Positions 1-8,699 of a DNA stretch of 64,000 nucleotides are shown piece by piece; the first letter of the stretch is position 1, and the number at the start of each line of letters is the position of its first letter. Origin of the DNA: Paraburkholderia fungorum. Its GTDB lineage: Bacteria; Pseudomonadota; Gammaproteobacteria; Burkholderiales; Burkholderiaceae. The position numbers and the translations under genes were made by a program. The notes beneath the pieces were generated by a model. It made no database searches. It saw only the letters and a list, made by a program, of their open reading frames with translations, and was not told the DNA's origin. The DNA is taken from assembly GCF_900099835.1 (NCBI RefSeq), contig NZ_FNKP01000001.1:1674001-1738000 (forward strand). The letters run 5' to 3'.

Positions 1-1
1 C

Positions 2-691
2 GTCGAGGCGTCGTATGCGCCGTTCGAATCGAAGTCGCCGTCCGGCGACCTGCAAGGTTTCGACATCGATGTCGGCAATGCCGTGTGCGCGAAGCTGAAA
101 GCGAAGTGCGTATGGGTCGAGAACTCGTTCGACGGCCTGATTCCGGCGCTCGAAGCACGCAAGTTCAACGCGATCAATTCGGACATGACGATTACCGATC
201 AGCGTCGCCAGGCGGTTGATTTCACCGATCCGATCTACACGATCCCGAATCAGATGATCGCGAAGAAGGGCAGCGGCCTGCTGCCGACGCCGGCCTCGCT
301 GAAGGGCAAGCACGTCGGCGTGCTGCAGGGCACGATCCAGGAAACGTACGCGAAAGCGCGCTGGGCGCCGGCTGGCGTCGACGTCGTGCCGTATCAGACG
401 CAGGACCAGATTTACTCGGACCTCGCGTCGGGTCGTCTGGATGCATCGTTCCAGGACGCGGAAGCGGCATCGAAGGGCTTTCTGAAGAAGCCGCAGGGCG
501 CGGGCTTCGAGTTCGCGGGTCCGGCCGTCACCGACGAGAAGCTGCTCGGCGCGGGCGTCGGTTACGGTATCCGCAAGAACGACAAGGCACTGAAGGACGC
601 GCTGAACGGCGCGCTGAAGGAGCTGAAGGCGGACGGCACGATCGATCGCCTCGCCGCGAAGTACTTCGACGTGAAGGTTGTGTTGCGTTAA
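2..691 (+). CDS. Amino-acid ABC transporter periplasmic substrate-binding protein (3' part)
   Basis: The reading frame is open from base 2, so the true start and signal peptide lie before the window. The visible 229 residues match the bacterial extracellular solute-binding protein family 3 (HisJ/ArgT-like). They show the early ligand-pocket segment ASYAPFE, then GFDIDVGNAVC, the loop NSDMTITDQRRQAVDFTDPIY, and a second lobe ending in LAAKYFDVKV. These proteins bind polar or basic amino acids in the periplasm and deliver them to an ABC permease. The exact ligand cannot be read here. No permease or ATPase gene follows, because an intrinsic terminator lies 40 bases after the stop. Any partner genes must be upstream or elsewhere. 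Confidence 0.9.
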   Translation, partial: VEASYAPFESKSPSGDLQGFDIDVGNAVCAKLKAKCVWVENSFDGLIPALEARKFNAINSDMTITDQRRQAVDFTDPIYTIPNQMIAKKGSGLLPTPASLKGKHVGVLQGTIQETYAKARWAPAGVDVVPYQTQDQIYSDLASGRLDASFQDAEAASKGFLKKPQGAGFEFAGPAVTDEKLLGAGVGYGIRKNDKALKDALNGALKELKADGTIDRLAAKYFDVKVVLR

Positions 692-730
692 GACGTTGCG
701 TGATTGGCGCAATGCATTGCGCTTCAGGAC

Positions 731-761
731 AAACGGCCGCTGATCGCGGCCGTTTGTTTTT
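731..761 (+). terminator. Intrinsic terminator after the ABC binding-protein gene
   Basis: A perfect 10-bp stem (AAACGGCCGC with GCGGCCGTTT) closes a 5-nt loop and is followed by GTTTTT. It sits 40 bases downstream of the stop codon and is oriented to stop rightward transcription. Confidence 0.92.
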
Positions 762-824
762 AGTGCAGCGTGAAAGCGGGTTCGAGGTTGATGGACACCT
801 CGCCCGGAGCGACGCTCGCTCGAA

Positions 825-1586
825 TCAGCGCGCGTTCTTCGCTTCCGGCTGATCGAGGTAATCGAACACGACTTCGCCGAGACCGAGCGTCAGATCGGCG
901 ATCAGATGCCGCGCCTCGACCACTTCCAGCACCGGCAATTCCGCCACCGGCGCGAGCGCATGATGCGCGAGTTCGAGCGCGGCCGGACCGGTCCATGCGC
1001 CTTTCAGATCGATGTCCTGCAAGTAGTAGCGCACCAGTTCGCAGATGCGCGGCGTGCCGTCCACATGCGGAATCACCTTGAGCAGGAAGTTCGGCGTTTC
1101 GAGCCGCTTCTTCTGCTGCGCGAGATCCAGTTGACGATGCTTGTAGCCCATCGTGCCCGTGGCGATGCGCACCGGGCCGTAGTCGAGCGTGCCGACCAGT
1201 GTGTCGGTATGCACGGCGAGTACCGGGTTCGCGAGCTTCTTCGGAAAACCCCACAACTCGCGTCCGCCGGCGATCGGCGGATGATCGTCCAGATACATCG
1301 CCAGCGTGTAGCCGCCCGCTACTCCGTTATACGACACCGGAATCACCTGGCCGCTTTCCGTGTAGTCGCCGAAACCGGTCGAATCCGGCATGCGGATGAA
1401 CTCGTAATGCACCAGCGGCTCGCCGATCTGCAGCGGCTCCGGCACCACGGCGCGCAGTTTGTCCGGGTCGGTGCGGTAGGTGATGATCAGAAATTCGCGG
1501 TTGATGAAGCGATACGGGCCCATTGGAAATGCCGGACTGGTGATCGGCATCGCGAAGGCATTCGACAGCACGCTTTTGACGTCCAT
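825..1586 (-). CDS. adc: Acetoacetate decarboxylase
   Basis: This 253-residue protein decarboxylates acetoacetate to acetone and CO2 in the cytoplasm, near the ketone-body and polyhydroxybutyrate pathways. The family signature [10 protein letters not shown] is at residues 110-119. Lys116 and Lys117 correspond to the Lys115/Lys116 pair of the clostridial enzyme, of which the first forms the Schiff base. The N-terminal segment [19 protein letters not shown] and the length of about 250 residues are typical. The start was chosen at the ATG that gives the normal family length. The gene stands alone: convergent with the upstream binding-protein gene and divergent from the EAL-HDOD gene. No CoA-transferase or hydroxybutyrate dehydrogenase is adjacent. 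Confidence 0.93.
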   Translation of the reverse strand: MDVKSVLSNAFAMPITSPAFPMGPYRFINREFLIITYRTDPDKLRAVVPEPLQIGEPLVHYEFIRMPDSTGFGDYTESGQVIPVSYNGVAGGYTLAMYLDDHPPIAGGRELWGFPKKLANPVLAVHTDTLVGTLDYGPVRIATGTMGYKHRQLDLAQQKKRLETPNFLLKVIPHVDGTPRICELVRYYLQDIDLKGAWTGPAALELAHHALAPVAELPVLEVVEARHLIADLTLGLGEVVFDYLDQPEAKNAR

Positions 1587-1887
1587 GGTTTTCCTTGGTG
1601 GCTAACTGGGTGGTTGCACGGGCAAACGAGGGAAGCAAGGTAAGGCGAGGGTGGAACGCTTTTGCACTGCATCAGAGTATCGTCGATTCCCCGATCGATT
1701 TCAGCGAGCCCGTGCGGCAATTATTTCGAGATATTGCGTCGCGGACATGTCGGCCAAGGATGGGCTGCGATAAAATCGCCGGGTTACACCGCAGGCGCGA
1801 CGGGCCTCACAGCGAGAAACACGCTAACGGTGCAGCAAAATCAAATACAGCGGCACGCGCCAGGCGGCGCCCAAGCGGGGGACTGGA
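1587..1887. other. Divergent intergenic region between adc and the EAL-HDOD gene
   Basis: This gap of about 300 bases carries the 5' regions of both divergent genes. A TAAAAT hexamer at 1771-1776 is a fair -10 candidate for the rightward gene, but no good -35 lies 16-18 bases before it. No credible coding sequence was found; open frames here are extensions of genes in other frames. Confidence 0.5.
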
Positions 1888-3246
1888 ATGACCACCATCG
1901 CAATCGAGACTGTGACGCAGACCGGCCCCGCCGACGACGCGCAACTCATTGCCAGTTTTGCACGACAGCCGATTCTCAATCGGGACGGCATGTTGTGCGG
2001 TTACGAAATCAAGGTGCGGGCACCGGCATTGCCGGAGGCAGATGCCGAAGCAGAAGCATCGGCAGAAGAACAGGAGGGCTCGCCCCACGCGAAGCCCAGC
2101 CCGGCACAACGTGTGGCGAGGGCGGTCGTTCACGGCCTGACTCATGGCGACATGCGCGGTGCACTCACCGGTCATCCGGCGTACTTCGACGTCAGCCGCG
2201 AGATGCTGTTCGACGATGCCATTCTGCGATTGCCCGCCGATCGCTTCATGTTCGAATTGCCGCCGTCCATTCAGGTCGACGACGAATTGATCGCGCGCAT
2301 CGTGCATCTGCACGGCCGCCGTTACCGCTTCGTGCTCGACGATGTCGCGCAGCCCAACGAGACCTTCGCCAAACTGCTGCCTTACGCGGAGGTCGTGAAG
2401 ATCGATGTCGCGCGTGCGCCCGCGGCGCTGCTGCCGAAGTTGGCAAGCGTGCTGAAGTCGGCGGGCAAACTGCTGCTGGCATCGGGTGTCGATACACAGG
2501 ATATTTTCGAAGCGGCGCGCGGACTCGGCTTCGACCGCTTCCAGGGCTACTACTTCGCGCGCGCGCAGAACCTGACGACGCGCCGTGTCAGCGCGCCGCG
2601 TCACGCGTTACTGAATCTGCTGCAATTGCTGGCCGGCGACCCGACCGTCGCGCAACTCGAAGCCGAACTCAAGCTGAATCCGGTGCTGGTGATGCATCTG
2701 ATGAAGCTGGCGAACTCGAGCGGCCTGGCGCTCGGCCACCGCGTGACCACGTTGCGCGATGCGATCAATGCGACCGGCACCGCCCGTATTGCGCGCTGGA
2801 CGCAATTGCTGCTCTACGCGGACGGCCGCAAGGTCGCGCTCGAAGACGACCCGCTGCTGCAACTCGCGGCGACCCGCGCGCGTTTCATGGAACTGGCGAT
2901 CGAGCGCATGCCCGACGCCGGTCGAGACGAAGCGGACGCGGCGTTTCTGACTGGCGTGTTCTCCTTCGTCGACGCGGTGTTCGGCGGTTCGCTCGAAAGC
3001 ACGTTGAACGTGCTGACGCTGTCGCGCCCGATCCAGGCCGCTATTCTGCATCGCGAGGGGACGCTGGGTTTGCTGTTGAGCGCGGTCGAAGCACTGGAGC
3101 GCGGCGCGTGGGATCAGATCGAAGCGGTATGCGCGCGCCTGCAAACGTTGTCGGTGGAGGAGGTCGCGCAGATGGGCCTGGCGGCAGGGGCGTGGGCCGG
3201 TGTCGCGGACCGCAGTGCGGAAGGGTTGGAAAGGATCGAGGACTGA
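1888..3246 (+). CDS. EAL-HDOD (YuxH-type) signalling protein with degenerate EAL domain
   Basis: This 452-residue cytoplasmic protein has an N-terminal EAL-like domain (about 20-235) and a C-terminal HDOD domain (about 245-420). The EAL part keeps Glu40 in GYEIKV, the FELP segment, VLDDV, VKID and FQGYYFA. It has lost the usual Asn (FDVS in place of VNxS) and the EGVE glutamate (now SGVD), so cyclic-di-GMP hydrolysis is unlikely. The HDOD part shows LLQLLAGDPTVAQLEAEL and LMKLANSSGLALG. A GGGGGA Shine-Dalgarno sequence precedes the ATG. A paralogue with the same architecture lies at 7096-8430. The role is inferred to be a signalling or scaffold protein rather than an enzyme. Confidence 0.88.
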   Translation: MTTIAIETVTQTGPADDAQLIASFARQPILNRDGMLCGYEIKVRAPALPEADAEAEASAEEQEGSPHAKPSPAQRVARAVVHGLTHGDMRGALTGHPAYFDVSREMLFDDAILRLPADRFMFELPPSIQVDDELIARIVHLHGRRYRFVLDDVAQPNETFAKLLPYAEVVKIDVARAPAALLPKLASVLKSAGKLLLASGVDTQDIFEAARGLGFDRFQGYYFARAQNLTTRRVSAPRHALLNLLQLLAGDPTVAQLEAELKLNPVLVMHLMKLANSSGLALGHRVTTLRDAINATGTARIARWTQLLLYADGRKVALEDDPLLQLAATRARFMELAIERMPDAGRDEADAAFLTGVFSFVDAVFGGSLESTLNVLTLSRPIQAAILHREGTLGLLLSAVEALERGAWDQIEAVCARLQTLSVEEVAQMGLAAGAWAGVADRSAEGLERIED

Positions 3247-3278
3247 AGGGACTGAGACGTCCGTAGTCCGGCTGGAAA

Positions 3279-3303
3279 GCGAGCCTTGAGAAACAAGGCT
3301 CGC
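3279..3303. terminator. Hairpin between convergent genes, possible terminator
   Basis: A perfect 10-bp inverted repeat (GCGAGCCTTG and CAAGGCTCGC) closes an AGAAA loop between the convergent EAL-HDOD and HDOD genes. There is no T-tract on either side, so intrinsic termination is uncertain. Confidence 0.45.
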
Positions 3304-3422
3304 AGAACAGCGCATCAGGCCGAAGGCCGTCGGTACAACTTCAAACCAGCATCAAACTCAGCTTAGGGCAAATGCAAATTCGGTGAGTGTGAAGCGCGGT
3401 GATCAACGATCACGCCACGTCT

Positions 3423-4880
3423 TCACATCATCTCCATTTCCCGCATCTGCCCCAAGCCGAAAAAACGTCCTAACTCCTTGGCCATTTCGTTCAGCACGCT
3501 CATTTCTTTCTGAGAGATGCGGCGTGGCTCCTGAGTGTGCGACCAGTCGCCGTATAACAGTGCCACCGTCTGATCGCTTTCATCGACAACCGGCAGTAGC
3601 ACGAAAGCGCGGGCGTCGTCGAATGAACGGCGGAACCACTCCGGTAATCGCGCGACCATTTTCGGGTCGCGTGCGTTCTCGATGAAGATGCCCACCGAAT
3701 TCGCTATCGCGAGATGAAACACGTCGGGCTCGAACGCGGTGTTGAAGGTCAGCCTGGGCAGCGCCGCGTCGATCTTCGGACCCAGGCCGAGACGCGCCTT
3801 GAACGTTCCGTTGCTATGTTTGACGAACACCACGGTGCGCGCAAAGCCGAGCCCGGCCAGCACGGTTTCCGCGGCCATCGCGAGCGCCGGTGCGAGCGGA
3901 CTGCCGTCGGGCAGTTCGCGCAGATCCTTGACCCCCACCGCAATGCGCGCTTCGGGACTGAGCGCCTCGCGCGCGATCGCATCCGCATTCGCGCGCAACT
4001 CGACGATCTCGGCCATCACCCCGTCGCCGCCTTCTTCGCGGGCCAGCGCCACGCTCATTTCGAGCAGCACCTCGGGGTCGGTGTTCAACACGGCGCTATA
4101 TTCCTGCGCCAGCGCGGCGATCTGCTGCTCGCGTTCCCATTCGGGCACGTTCTGCTGCGTGAGTACGTTGGCGACCGCCGTCGAGTAATTGGTGATCGCG
4201 CGCAGCCATTGCACCTGGCGCGGCTGCTCGGTGTCTTGCGGATCGTATTCGCCCATGCCCGAGCGGATCATGTCGGGCAGCCGCCAGCGTACCGCGGCTT
4301 CCGCGCCGATTTCGTCGAAGGTCACGCCGAGCACCAGCACGCACGCGTCGGCTTCGAGTGCGCCGCCTTCGATGTGACGGCGAATCTGGTCCCATTCGGC
4401 GTCGAGATAGAACACCACCAGCAGCTTGCCGATCTGCCGCATCAACGTGCAGACCACGGCTTCTTCACCGGCGCGCAGATCGCCGCGCTCGGTCAGCTTG
4501 CGGGCGACGCAACCCGACAGCAGCGTACGGTTCAATTCGAGTTTCGCGTCGATGCGGCGCGGCGCGCTGTGATGAAAGTGATCGACGATCTTCAGACCGA
4601 CGACCAGATGGCCGACCGCGTCCATGCCGAGCACCATCAGCGCGCGCGACACGGTGGTGATGTTGCCGCCGAACGCCATGTACATCGCCGAGTTCGCGAG
4701 CCGCAGCACCTTCTGCGTGAGCGCGAAGTCCGACAGCACCACTTGCACGAGGCCGGTGAAGTCGAGGTCGTCGTTGTTCATCGCCGTCATGGTGGTGCGC
4801 AGCGACTGCGACAGCATGGGGAAATCGCCGCGCTCGCTCATTCGCGTCCAGAGCCGGTCGAGCACTGCCGCCTTTACCAT
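3423..4880 (-). CDS. HDOD domain protein with C-terminal GAF-like domain
   Basis: The protein has about 485 residues. An HDOD domain fills roughly the first 230 residues, with FPMLSQSLRTTMTAM, VVLSDFALTQKVLRLANS and TTVSRALMVLGMDAV as recognisable helices. HDOD resembles HD hydrolases but lacks a complete metal site and acts in signalling. A second domain (about 300-470) looks GAF-like, with ARTVVFVKHSNGTF and AFVLLPVVDESDQTVALLYGDW, suggesting ligand or redox sensing. The ATG at 4880 has GCGGGA about 8 bases before it; an in-frame ATG at 4904 is the alternative. The gene lies 90 bases after the PAS-GGDEF-EAL gene on the same strand, so the two may be co-transcribed. Confidence 0.85.
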   Translation of the reverse strand: MVKAAVLDRLWTRMSERGDFPMLSQSLRTTMTAMNNDDLDFTGLVQVVLSDFALTQKVLRLANSAMYMAFGGNITTVSRALMVLGMDAVGHLVVGLKIVDHFHHSAPRRIDAKLELNRTLLSGCVARKLTERGDLRAGEEAVVCTLMRQIGKLLVVFYLDAEWDQIRRHIEGGALEADACVLVLGVTFDEIGAEAAVRWRLPDMIRSGMGEYDPQDTEQPRQVQWLRAITNYSTAVANVLTQQNVPEWEREQQIAALAQEYSAVLNTDPEVLLEMSVALAREEGGDGVMAEIVELRANADAIAREALSPEARIAVGVKDLRELPDGSPLAPALAMAAETVLAGLGFARTVVFVKHSNGTFKARLGLGPKIDAALPRLTFNTAFEPDVFHLAIANSVGIFIENARDPKMVARLPEWFRRSFDDARAFVLLPVVDESDQTVALLYGDWSHTQEPRRISQKEMSVLNEMAKELGRFFGLGQMREMEMM

Positions 4881-4970
4881 GTGAGTCCCGCCAAAGCCAT
4901 ACATGTTCCAAAGAGTGCCACCGGCACGAGGCCGGCTTGTTCCGCTGCGAAAAGCGCTTTGCCTGCGTCG

Positions 4971-6872
4971 CTAGGCGGTATGCAGGTGAAGCGTGCGAGC
5001 TTCGAAACGCTGCGCGAGTTCGTCGGAAGGCAATGCCTTGCAGACGAGCCATCCCTGAATATGATCGCAGCCCATCTCAGTGAGAAGCGTGCGTTGTGCT
5101 TCTGTTTCAACACCTTCGGCAACCAGTTCGAGATCGAGTGTCTGCGCCAGCCCGACGACCGCGCTAACGATTGCCTGATCGTTTCGCGAGGTTAGCAGAT
5201 TCTCGACAAAACTCCGGTCGATCTTCAGCTTCGCAAGCGGAAAGCGCTGCAGATAAGCCAGGCTCGAATAGCCGGTGCCGAAGTCGTCGACAGCAAAGCG
5301 TATGCCCATTGCCGTCAATTCTTCGAGCAGACCCTTCGCGTGCGCGGGGTCGTGCATCAGCAGGCTCTCGGTGATCTCGAATACGAGGCGGCGCGGGTCG
5401 ATGCCGGTCAGCTCGATCGCCTCGCGCACCGAATCCTTGAAGCGCGGATCGCGGAACTGCTGCGGCGACACGTTCACGGCTACGTATTGCAGGGCGATAC
5501 CTTTTGCATCCCATTGAATCAATTGCATGCACGCGACCTTCAACACCCAGTTGCCCAGGAAGTTGATCAGGCCGATCGACTCTGCAAGCGGAATGAACAT
5601 CGAAGGCGGTACGAGCCCGTGCACCGGATGCGACCAGCGGATCAGCGCCTCGACGCCGACCACGCCATGCGTGCGGCTGCTCGTGATCGGCTGGAAGTGT
5701 AGCGAGAACTCGCCGTTACGCACACCGTCGTAGAGGTCCGCCTCGAGTTTTAAGCGTTCTGCATCGGCGGGGTTGTCGTCGGGCACGTAGAACGCGAGCG
5801 TGTTGCCGCCAGCCGCCTTGGCCTGCAGCAACGCGTGATCGGCCCAGCGCAGCAGGTGAGTGTCGTGCGCGGCGGTATCGTTTGCGTGACGCACGTCGGG
5901 ATACAGCGCAATGCCGATACTCGCCGACAGATGCACCTGCTGGCCCTTGAACACATAGGGCTGCTGGATCGCGGTCAACAGGCGGCGCGCGAGCGCTTCG
6001 GCGGCGGCCGCCGCGTCGGTGCGGCTGGCGGCGGGCTTGACCAGGATCGCGAACTCGTCGCTGGCCACGCGTGCGATGGTCTCGCTGGGGCTCGTCATGT
6101 TCAGCAGACGCCGCGACGTATCGCGCAGCATCTCGTCACCGGCGTCGTAACCGAGCGCGCGGTTCACGCGCTGATAGTCGTCGATGTCGAGGAGCAGCAA
6201 TGCGACAGGCGTGCCGTGCGCGTCGGCCTGACGCTGGGCGTCGAGCAGCGCGGGAATCAACGCGGACTGATTGGCGAGGTTGGTCAGGCGGTCCAGATGC
6301 AGCGCCTGGGTCAGGCGTTCTTCGGTAGCTCGCCAGGCCGACACGTCGAAGCCCGCGATCGCGTAGCCTTCGACGCCGTTGTGGCTGCTGCGCACCACGC
6401 GCAGTTCGACGGTGATCGGGTAGGTCAGCGACTTGATCAGCCCGAGCGTGGCCTTCTCGACGTTGCCCGATGTGGCGGCGAGCGTGAGCAGCGCGTCGAG
6501 GCGCGCTACGTCGGCAGGCGCGACGAGATCGTGCAGCGTAATCGTTTCGAGATATTCCCGGTGGTAACCCACGAAGCGCAGGCTCGCATCGGAGACATAA
6601 ATGAAGCGCAATGCGTCGTCCACATGCGCCAGCAGATCGACGGCGCCGACCACCTGTTCAAGTTGCGCAGCGTGGCTTGCGGCCGTCTGCGGTATATCGT
6701 CCACACGCCGGCCGAACGCACGAAGCCGGTCCATGACCGTGCGCACGGGGCCCCGGCGAGGGGCGGTGATCCTGTTCGCTTCCATGTTTGTCGCTGGCAA
6801 CCTGTATTCGTGTGCAGGCAGGCGGCTCGTGTTCCGCCGGTCGGGCGGGCGAGAGGTATCAAACCGCCCCAT
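4971..6872 (-). CDS. PAS-GGDEF-EAL cyclic-di-GMP signalling protein, probably a phosphodiesterase
   Basis: Up to 633 residues. A PAS domain (about 75-185) is followed by a GGDEF domain (about 190-360) and an EAL domain (about 375-625). The GGDEF signature is degenerate: residues 270-274 read ASDEF, with both glycines replaced, so diguanylate cyclase activity is doubtful. The EAL domain looks intact, with VEALIRWSHP (EAL at 408-410), VNVSPQQF, FEITES, VDDFGTGYSSL, LKIDRSFV, AEGVET and IQGWL. It is therefore probably an active phosphodiesterase, perhaps with GTP regulation by the GGDEF half. The start is uncertain: the first 46 residues hold no domain, and ATGs at 6785 or 6734 are plausible. 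It probably precedes the HDOD-GAF gene in one transcript. Confidence 0.88.
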   Translation of the reverse strand: MGRFDTSRPPDRRNTSRLPAHEYRLPATNMEANRITAPRRGPVRTVMDRLRAFGRRVDDIPQTAASHAAQLEQVVGAVDLLAHVDDALRFIYVSDASLRFVGYHREYLETITLHDLVAPADVARLDALLTLAATSGNVEKATLGLIKSLTYPITVELRVVRSSHNGVEGYAIAGFDVSAWRATEERLTQALHLDRLTNLANQSALIPALLDAQRQADAHGTPVALLLLDIDDYQRVNRALGYDAGDEMLRDTSRRLLNMTSPSETIARVASDEFAILVKPAASRTDAAAAAEALARRLLTAIQQPYVFKGQQVHLSASIGIALYPDVRHANDTAAHDTHLLRWADHALLQAKAAGGNTLAFYVPDDNPADAERLKLEADLYDGVRNGEFSLHFQPITSSRTHGVVGVEALIRWSHPVHGLVPPSMFIPLAESIGLINFLGNWVLKVACMQLIQWDAKGIALQYVAVNVSPQQFRDPRFKDSVREAIELTGIDPRRLVFEITESLLMHDPAHAKGLLEELTAMGIRFAVDDFGTGYSSLAYLQRFPLAKLKIDRSFVENLLTSRNDQAIVSAVVGLAQTLDLELVAEGVETEAQRTLLTEMGCDHIQGWLVCKALPSDELAQRFEARTLHLHTA

Positions 6873-7095
6873 CAGAACGAGATAACGACCGGCTCCGAAA
6901 AATCTTTAGCGGATACTGCAAAAAACTGAAAAAAACAACTGGTAAGAAAGTCGGCTGGCAGCCACGCACCGTCTGTGGATCGATTCGGTTAAAGTGGCAA
7001 CGCTTCACGTCCGTTAATACGTCAAACACTGTTGTGCAGTGCCGGCTGTCACGTCGCTGCTGCGTAGCTTTTCCGAACACTTGCACCGCTGATCC

Positions 7096-8430
7096 ATGTC
7101 CGAACGTCATATTGCCAGGACCGCACCCCGGCGCATCGAGGTGCTTGAGTCTTTTGCTGAAGGCACCGAACCGGACTTCCCCGCGCAGTTCGTCTACCTG
7201 GGCCGCCAGCCGATTCTCGATCGCGACGGCGCGCTTAGCGCGTACGAGCTGCTGTTTCGAGCCGGTGCGCACAACTATGCCGAAATCAGTGACGACGCGC
7301 AGGCCACCGCGCAGGTCGTCGCGCGCACGATTGGCGGGATCGGCGTGCCGTCCGTACTCGGGCATCATCGCGGCTTCGTCAACATGAACCGGGCGCTGCT
7401 GTTCAACGACATCGTCCATCTGATGCCGCCCGATCGTTTCGTGCTCGAAGTGCTGGAGACCGTCAAGTTCGACGCGCACCTGGCCCGCCGGCTCGGCGAG
7501 CTGCGTCGCGCAGGGTTTCTGATTGCACTCGACGACGTCAGCGAAATGTCGGACGAACTGATCGGCGCGCTGCCTTACGTCGACATCGTCAAGATCGATT
7601 TTCTGCAAGTCGGCCGTGACGAACTGGCGAAGCTGGCGTCCATCGTGCGCAGTCACGGCAAGACGCTGCTCGCCGAGAAGGTCGAAACGCGCGAGGACTT
7701 CGCGCTCGCTCGCGATCTCGGCTTCGATCTGTTCCAGGGTTACTTTTTCGCGCGGCCGCAGGTGCTGGCCGCGCCGCGCAACCGCTCGTCGCGGCCCGGT
7801 TTGCTGCGCCTGCTGGCGCTGCTTTCACGCGACGCCGGCTTCGTCGAACTCGAAGCGGAACTCAAGCTGAACCCGAGCGTGGTGGTGCAACTGCTGCGGC
7901 TGGTCAATTCGAGCGCGTTCGGGCTGGGGCGCAATATCGCGTCGCTGCGCGAGGCGATCATCGCCACCGGTACGCGGCAGATCGCGCGCTGGGCGCAGCT
8001 GCTGCTTTACGCGGACAGCGGCGATCTGCCCTGGAGCGCCGATCCGCTGGTGCAACTGGCCGGTACGCGCTCGCGCTTCATGGAACTGACCGCGAACTGG
8101 CTGCGCCCTTCCGACGACGATTTCGGCGACGCCGCGTTCATGACCGGGATCTTTTCGCTGGTTCACGTGGTGCTGGGCAGTACGCCCGGCGAGGTGCTCG
8201 ACAAGCTTGGCCTCGCGCCGCAGATCCGCGATGCGATCGTGCGTCGCGATGGTCCGCTCGGCGCGTTGCTGCGCCTGGCTGAAGCGGCCGAAGAGGGCAA
8301 TGCGGTCTCGGTCGCACTCGGCGCCGATGCGCCTGCGGGCTTCGAGGCGCTGACTCCCGACGTGTTGTCCGAGCTGAATCTGTCGGCGGCGGCCTGGTTC
8401 GGCGCGCATATCGCCGAGGTGGCTGCGTGA
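7096..8430 (+). CDS. EAL-HDOD (YuxH-type) signalling protein, paralogue of the gene at 1888
   Basis: This 444-residue protein has an EAL-like domain at about 30-240 and an HDOD domain at about 250-420. Compared with its paralogue it keeps more EAL residues: Glu51 in YELLFR, Asn in FVNMN, FVLEVLE, IALDDV, VKIDF, AEKVET and FQGYFF. The canonical A-L of EAL is missing, as is usual in this family. Both proteins share the motif RQPIL-(D/N)-RDG at the start and LEAELKLNP in the HDOD part, so they arose by duplication. The gene is divergent from the PAS-GGDEF-EAL gene with a 223-bp gap. Catalysis cannot be decided from sequence; cyclic-di-GMP binding is possible. Confidence 0.88.
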   Translation: MSERHIARTAPRRIEVLESFAEGTEPDFPAQFVYLGRQPILDRDGALSAYELLFRAGAHNYAEISDDAQATAQVVARTIGGIGVPSVLGHHRGFVNMNRALLFNDIVHLMPPDRFVLEVLETVKFDAHLARRLGELRRAGFLIALDDVSEMSDELIGALPYVDIVKIDFLQVGRDELAKLASIVRSHGKTLLAEKVETREDFALARDLGFDLFQGYFFARPQVLAAPRNRSSRPGLLRLLALLSRDAGFVELEAELKLNPSVVVQLLRLVNSSAFGLGRNIASLREAIIATGTRQIARWAQLLLYADSGDLPWSADPLVQLAGTRSRFMELTANWLRPSDDDFGDAAFMTGIFSLVHVVLGSTPGEVLDKLGLAPQIRDAIVRRDGPLGALLRLAEAAEEGNAVSVALGADAPAGFEALTPDVLSELNLSAAAWFGAHIAEVAA

Positions 8431-8511
8431 TAGGCGTGATATGGCTGATAGCCGCCGGCTTTCGTCTCGCTGACAGGTCGAAAGAAAAGCGGCGAGCCAG
8501 ACGGTAGTCAA

Positions 8512-8560
8512 CACAACGCAAACGGGGGACGCAAACATCGCGTCCCCCGTTTGCGTTGTG
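8512..8560. repeat. Perfect 21-bp inverted repeat between the EAL-HDOD and peroxiredoxin genes
   Basis: The arms are 8512-8532 and 8540-8560, perfectly complementary over 21 bp, with a 7-nt loop (AAACATC). The stem includes a GGGGG/CCCCC run. No T-tract follows on either strand, so it is either a strong RNA hairpin or terminator without a U-tail, or a recognition site. It lies 82 bases after the EAL-HDOD stop and 139 bases before the peroxiredoxin start. Confidence 0.85.
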
Positions 8561-8699
8561 CGTTGCTGGCAGGCCGCTTGTACGCGACGCGTTCGTCCGT
8601 GTTCCAATAGCGTGCAGAGGTGGCCGGTTGTGTTGCCGAACGCCGCCTCCCGCCATTCATGGGACGACGCGCGAGCACTCGCGTACAGAGGAGCAACAG

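Noticed and set aside
1662..3266. A 534-residue plus-strand frame overlapping the first EAL-HDOD gene
   Set aside because: The correct frame has both EAL and HDOD motifs and a GGGGGA ribosome site; the other is Arg/Gly noise.
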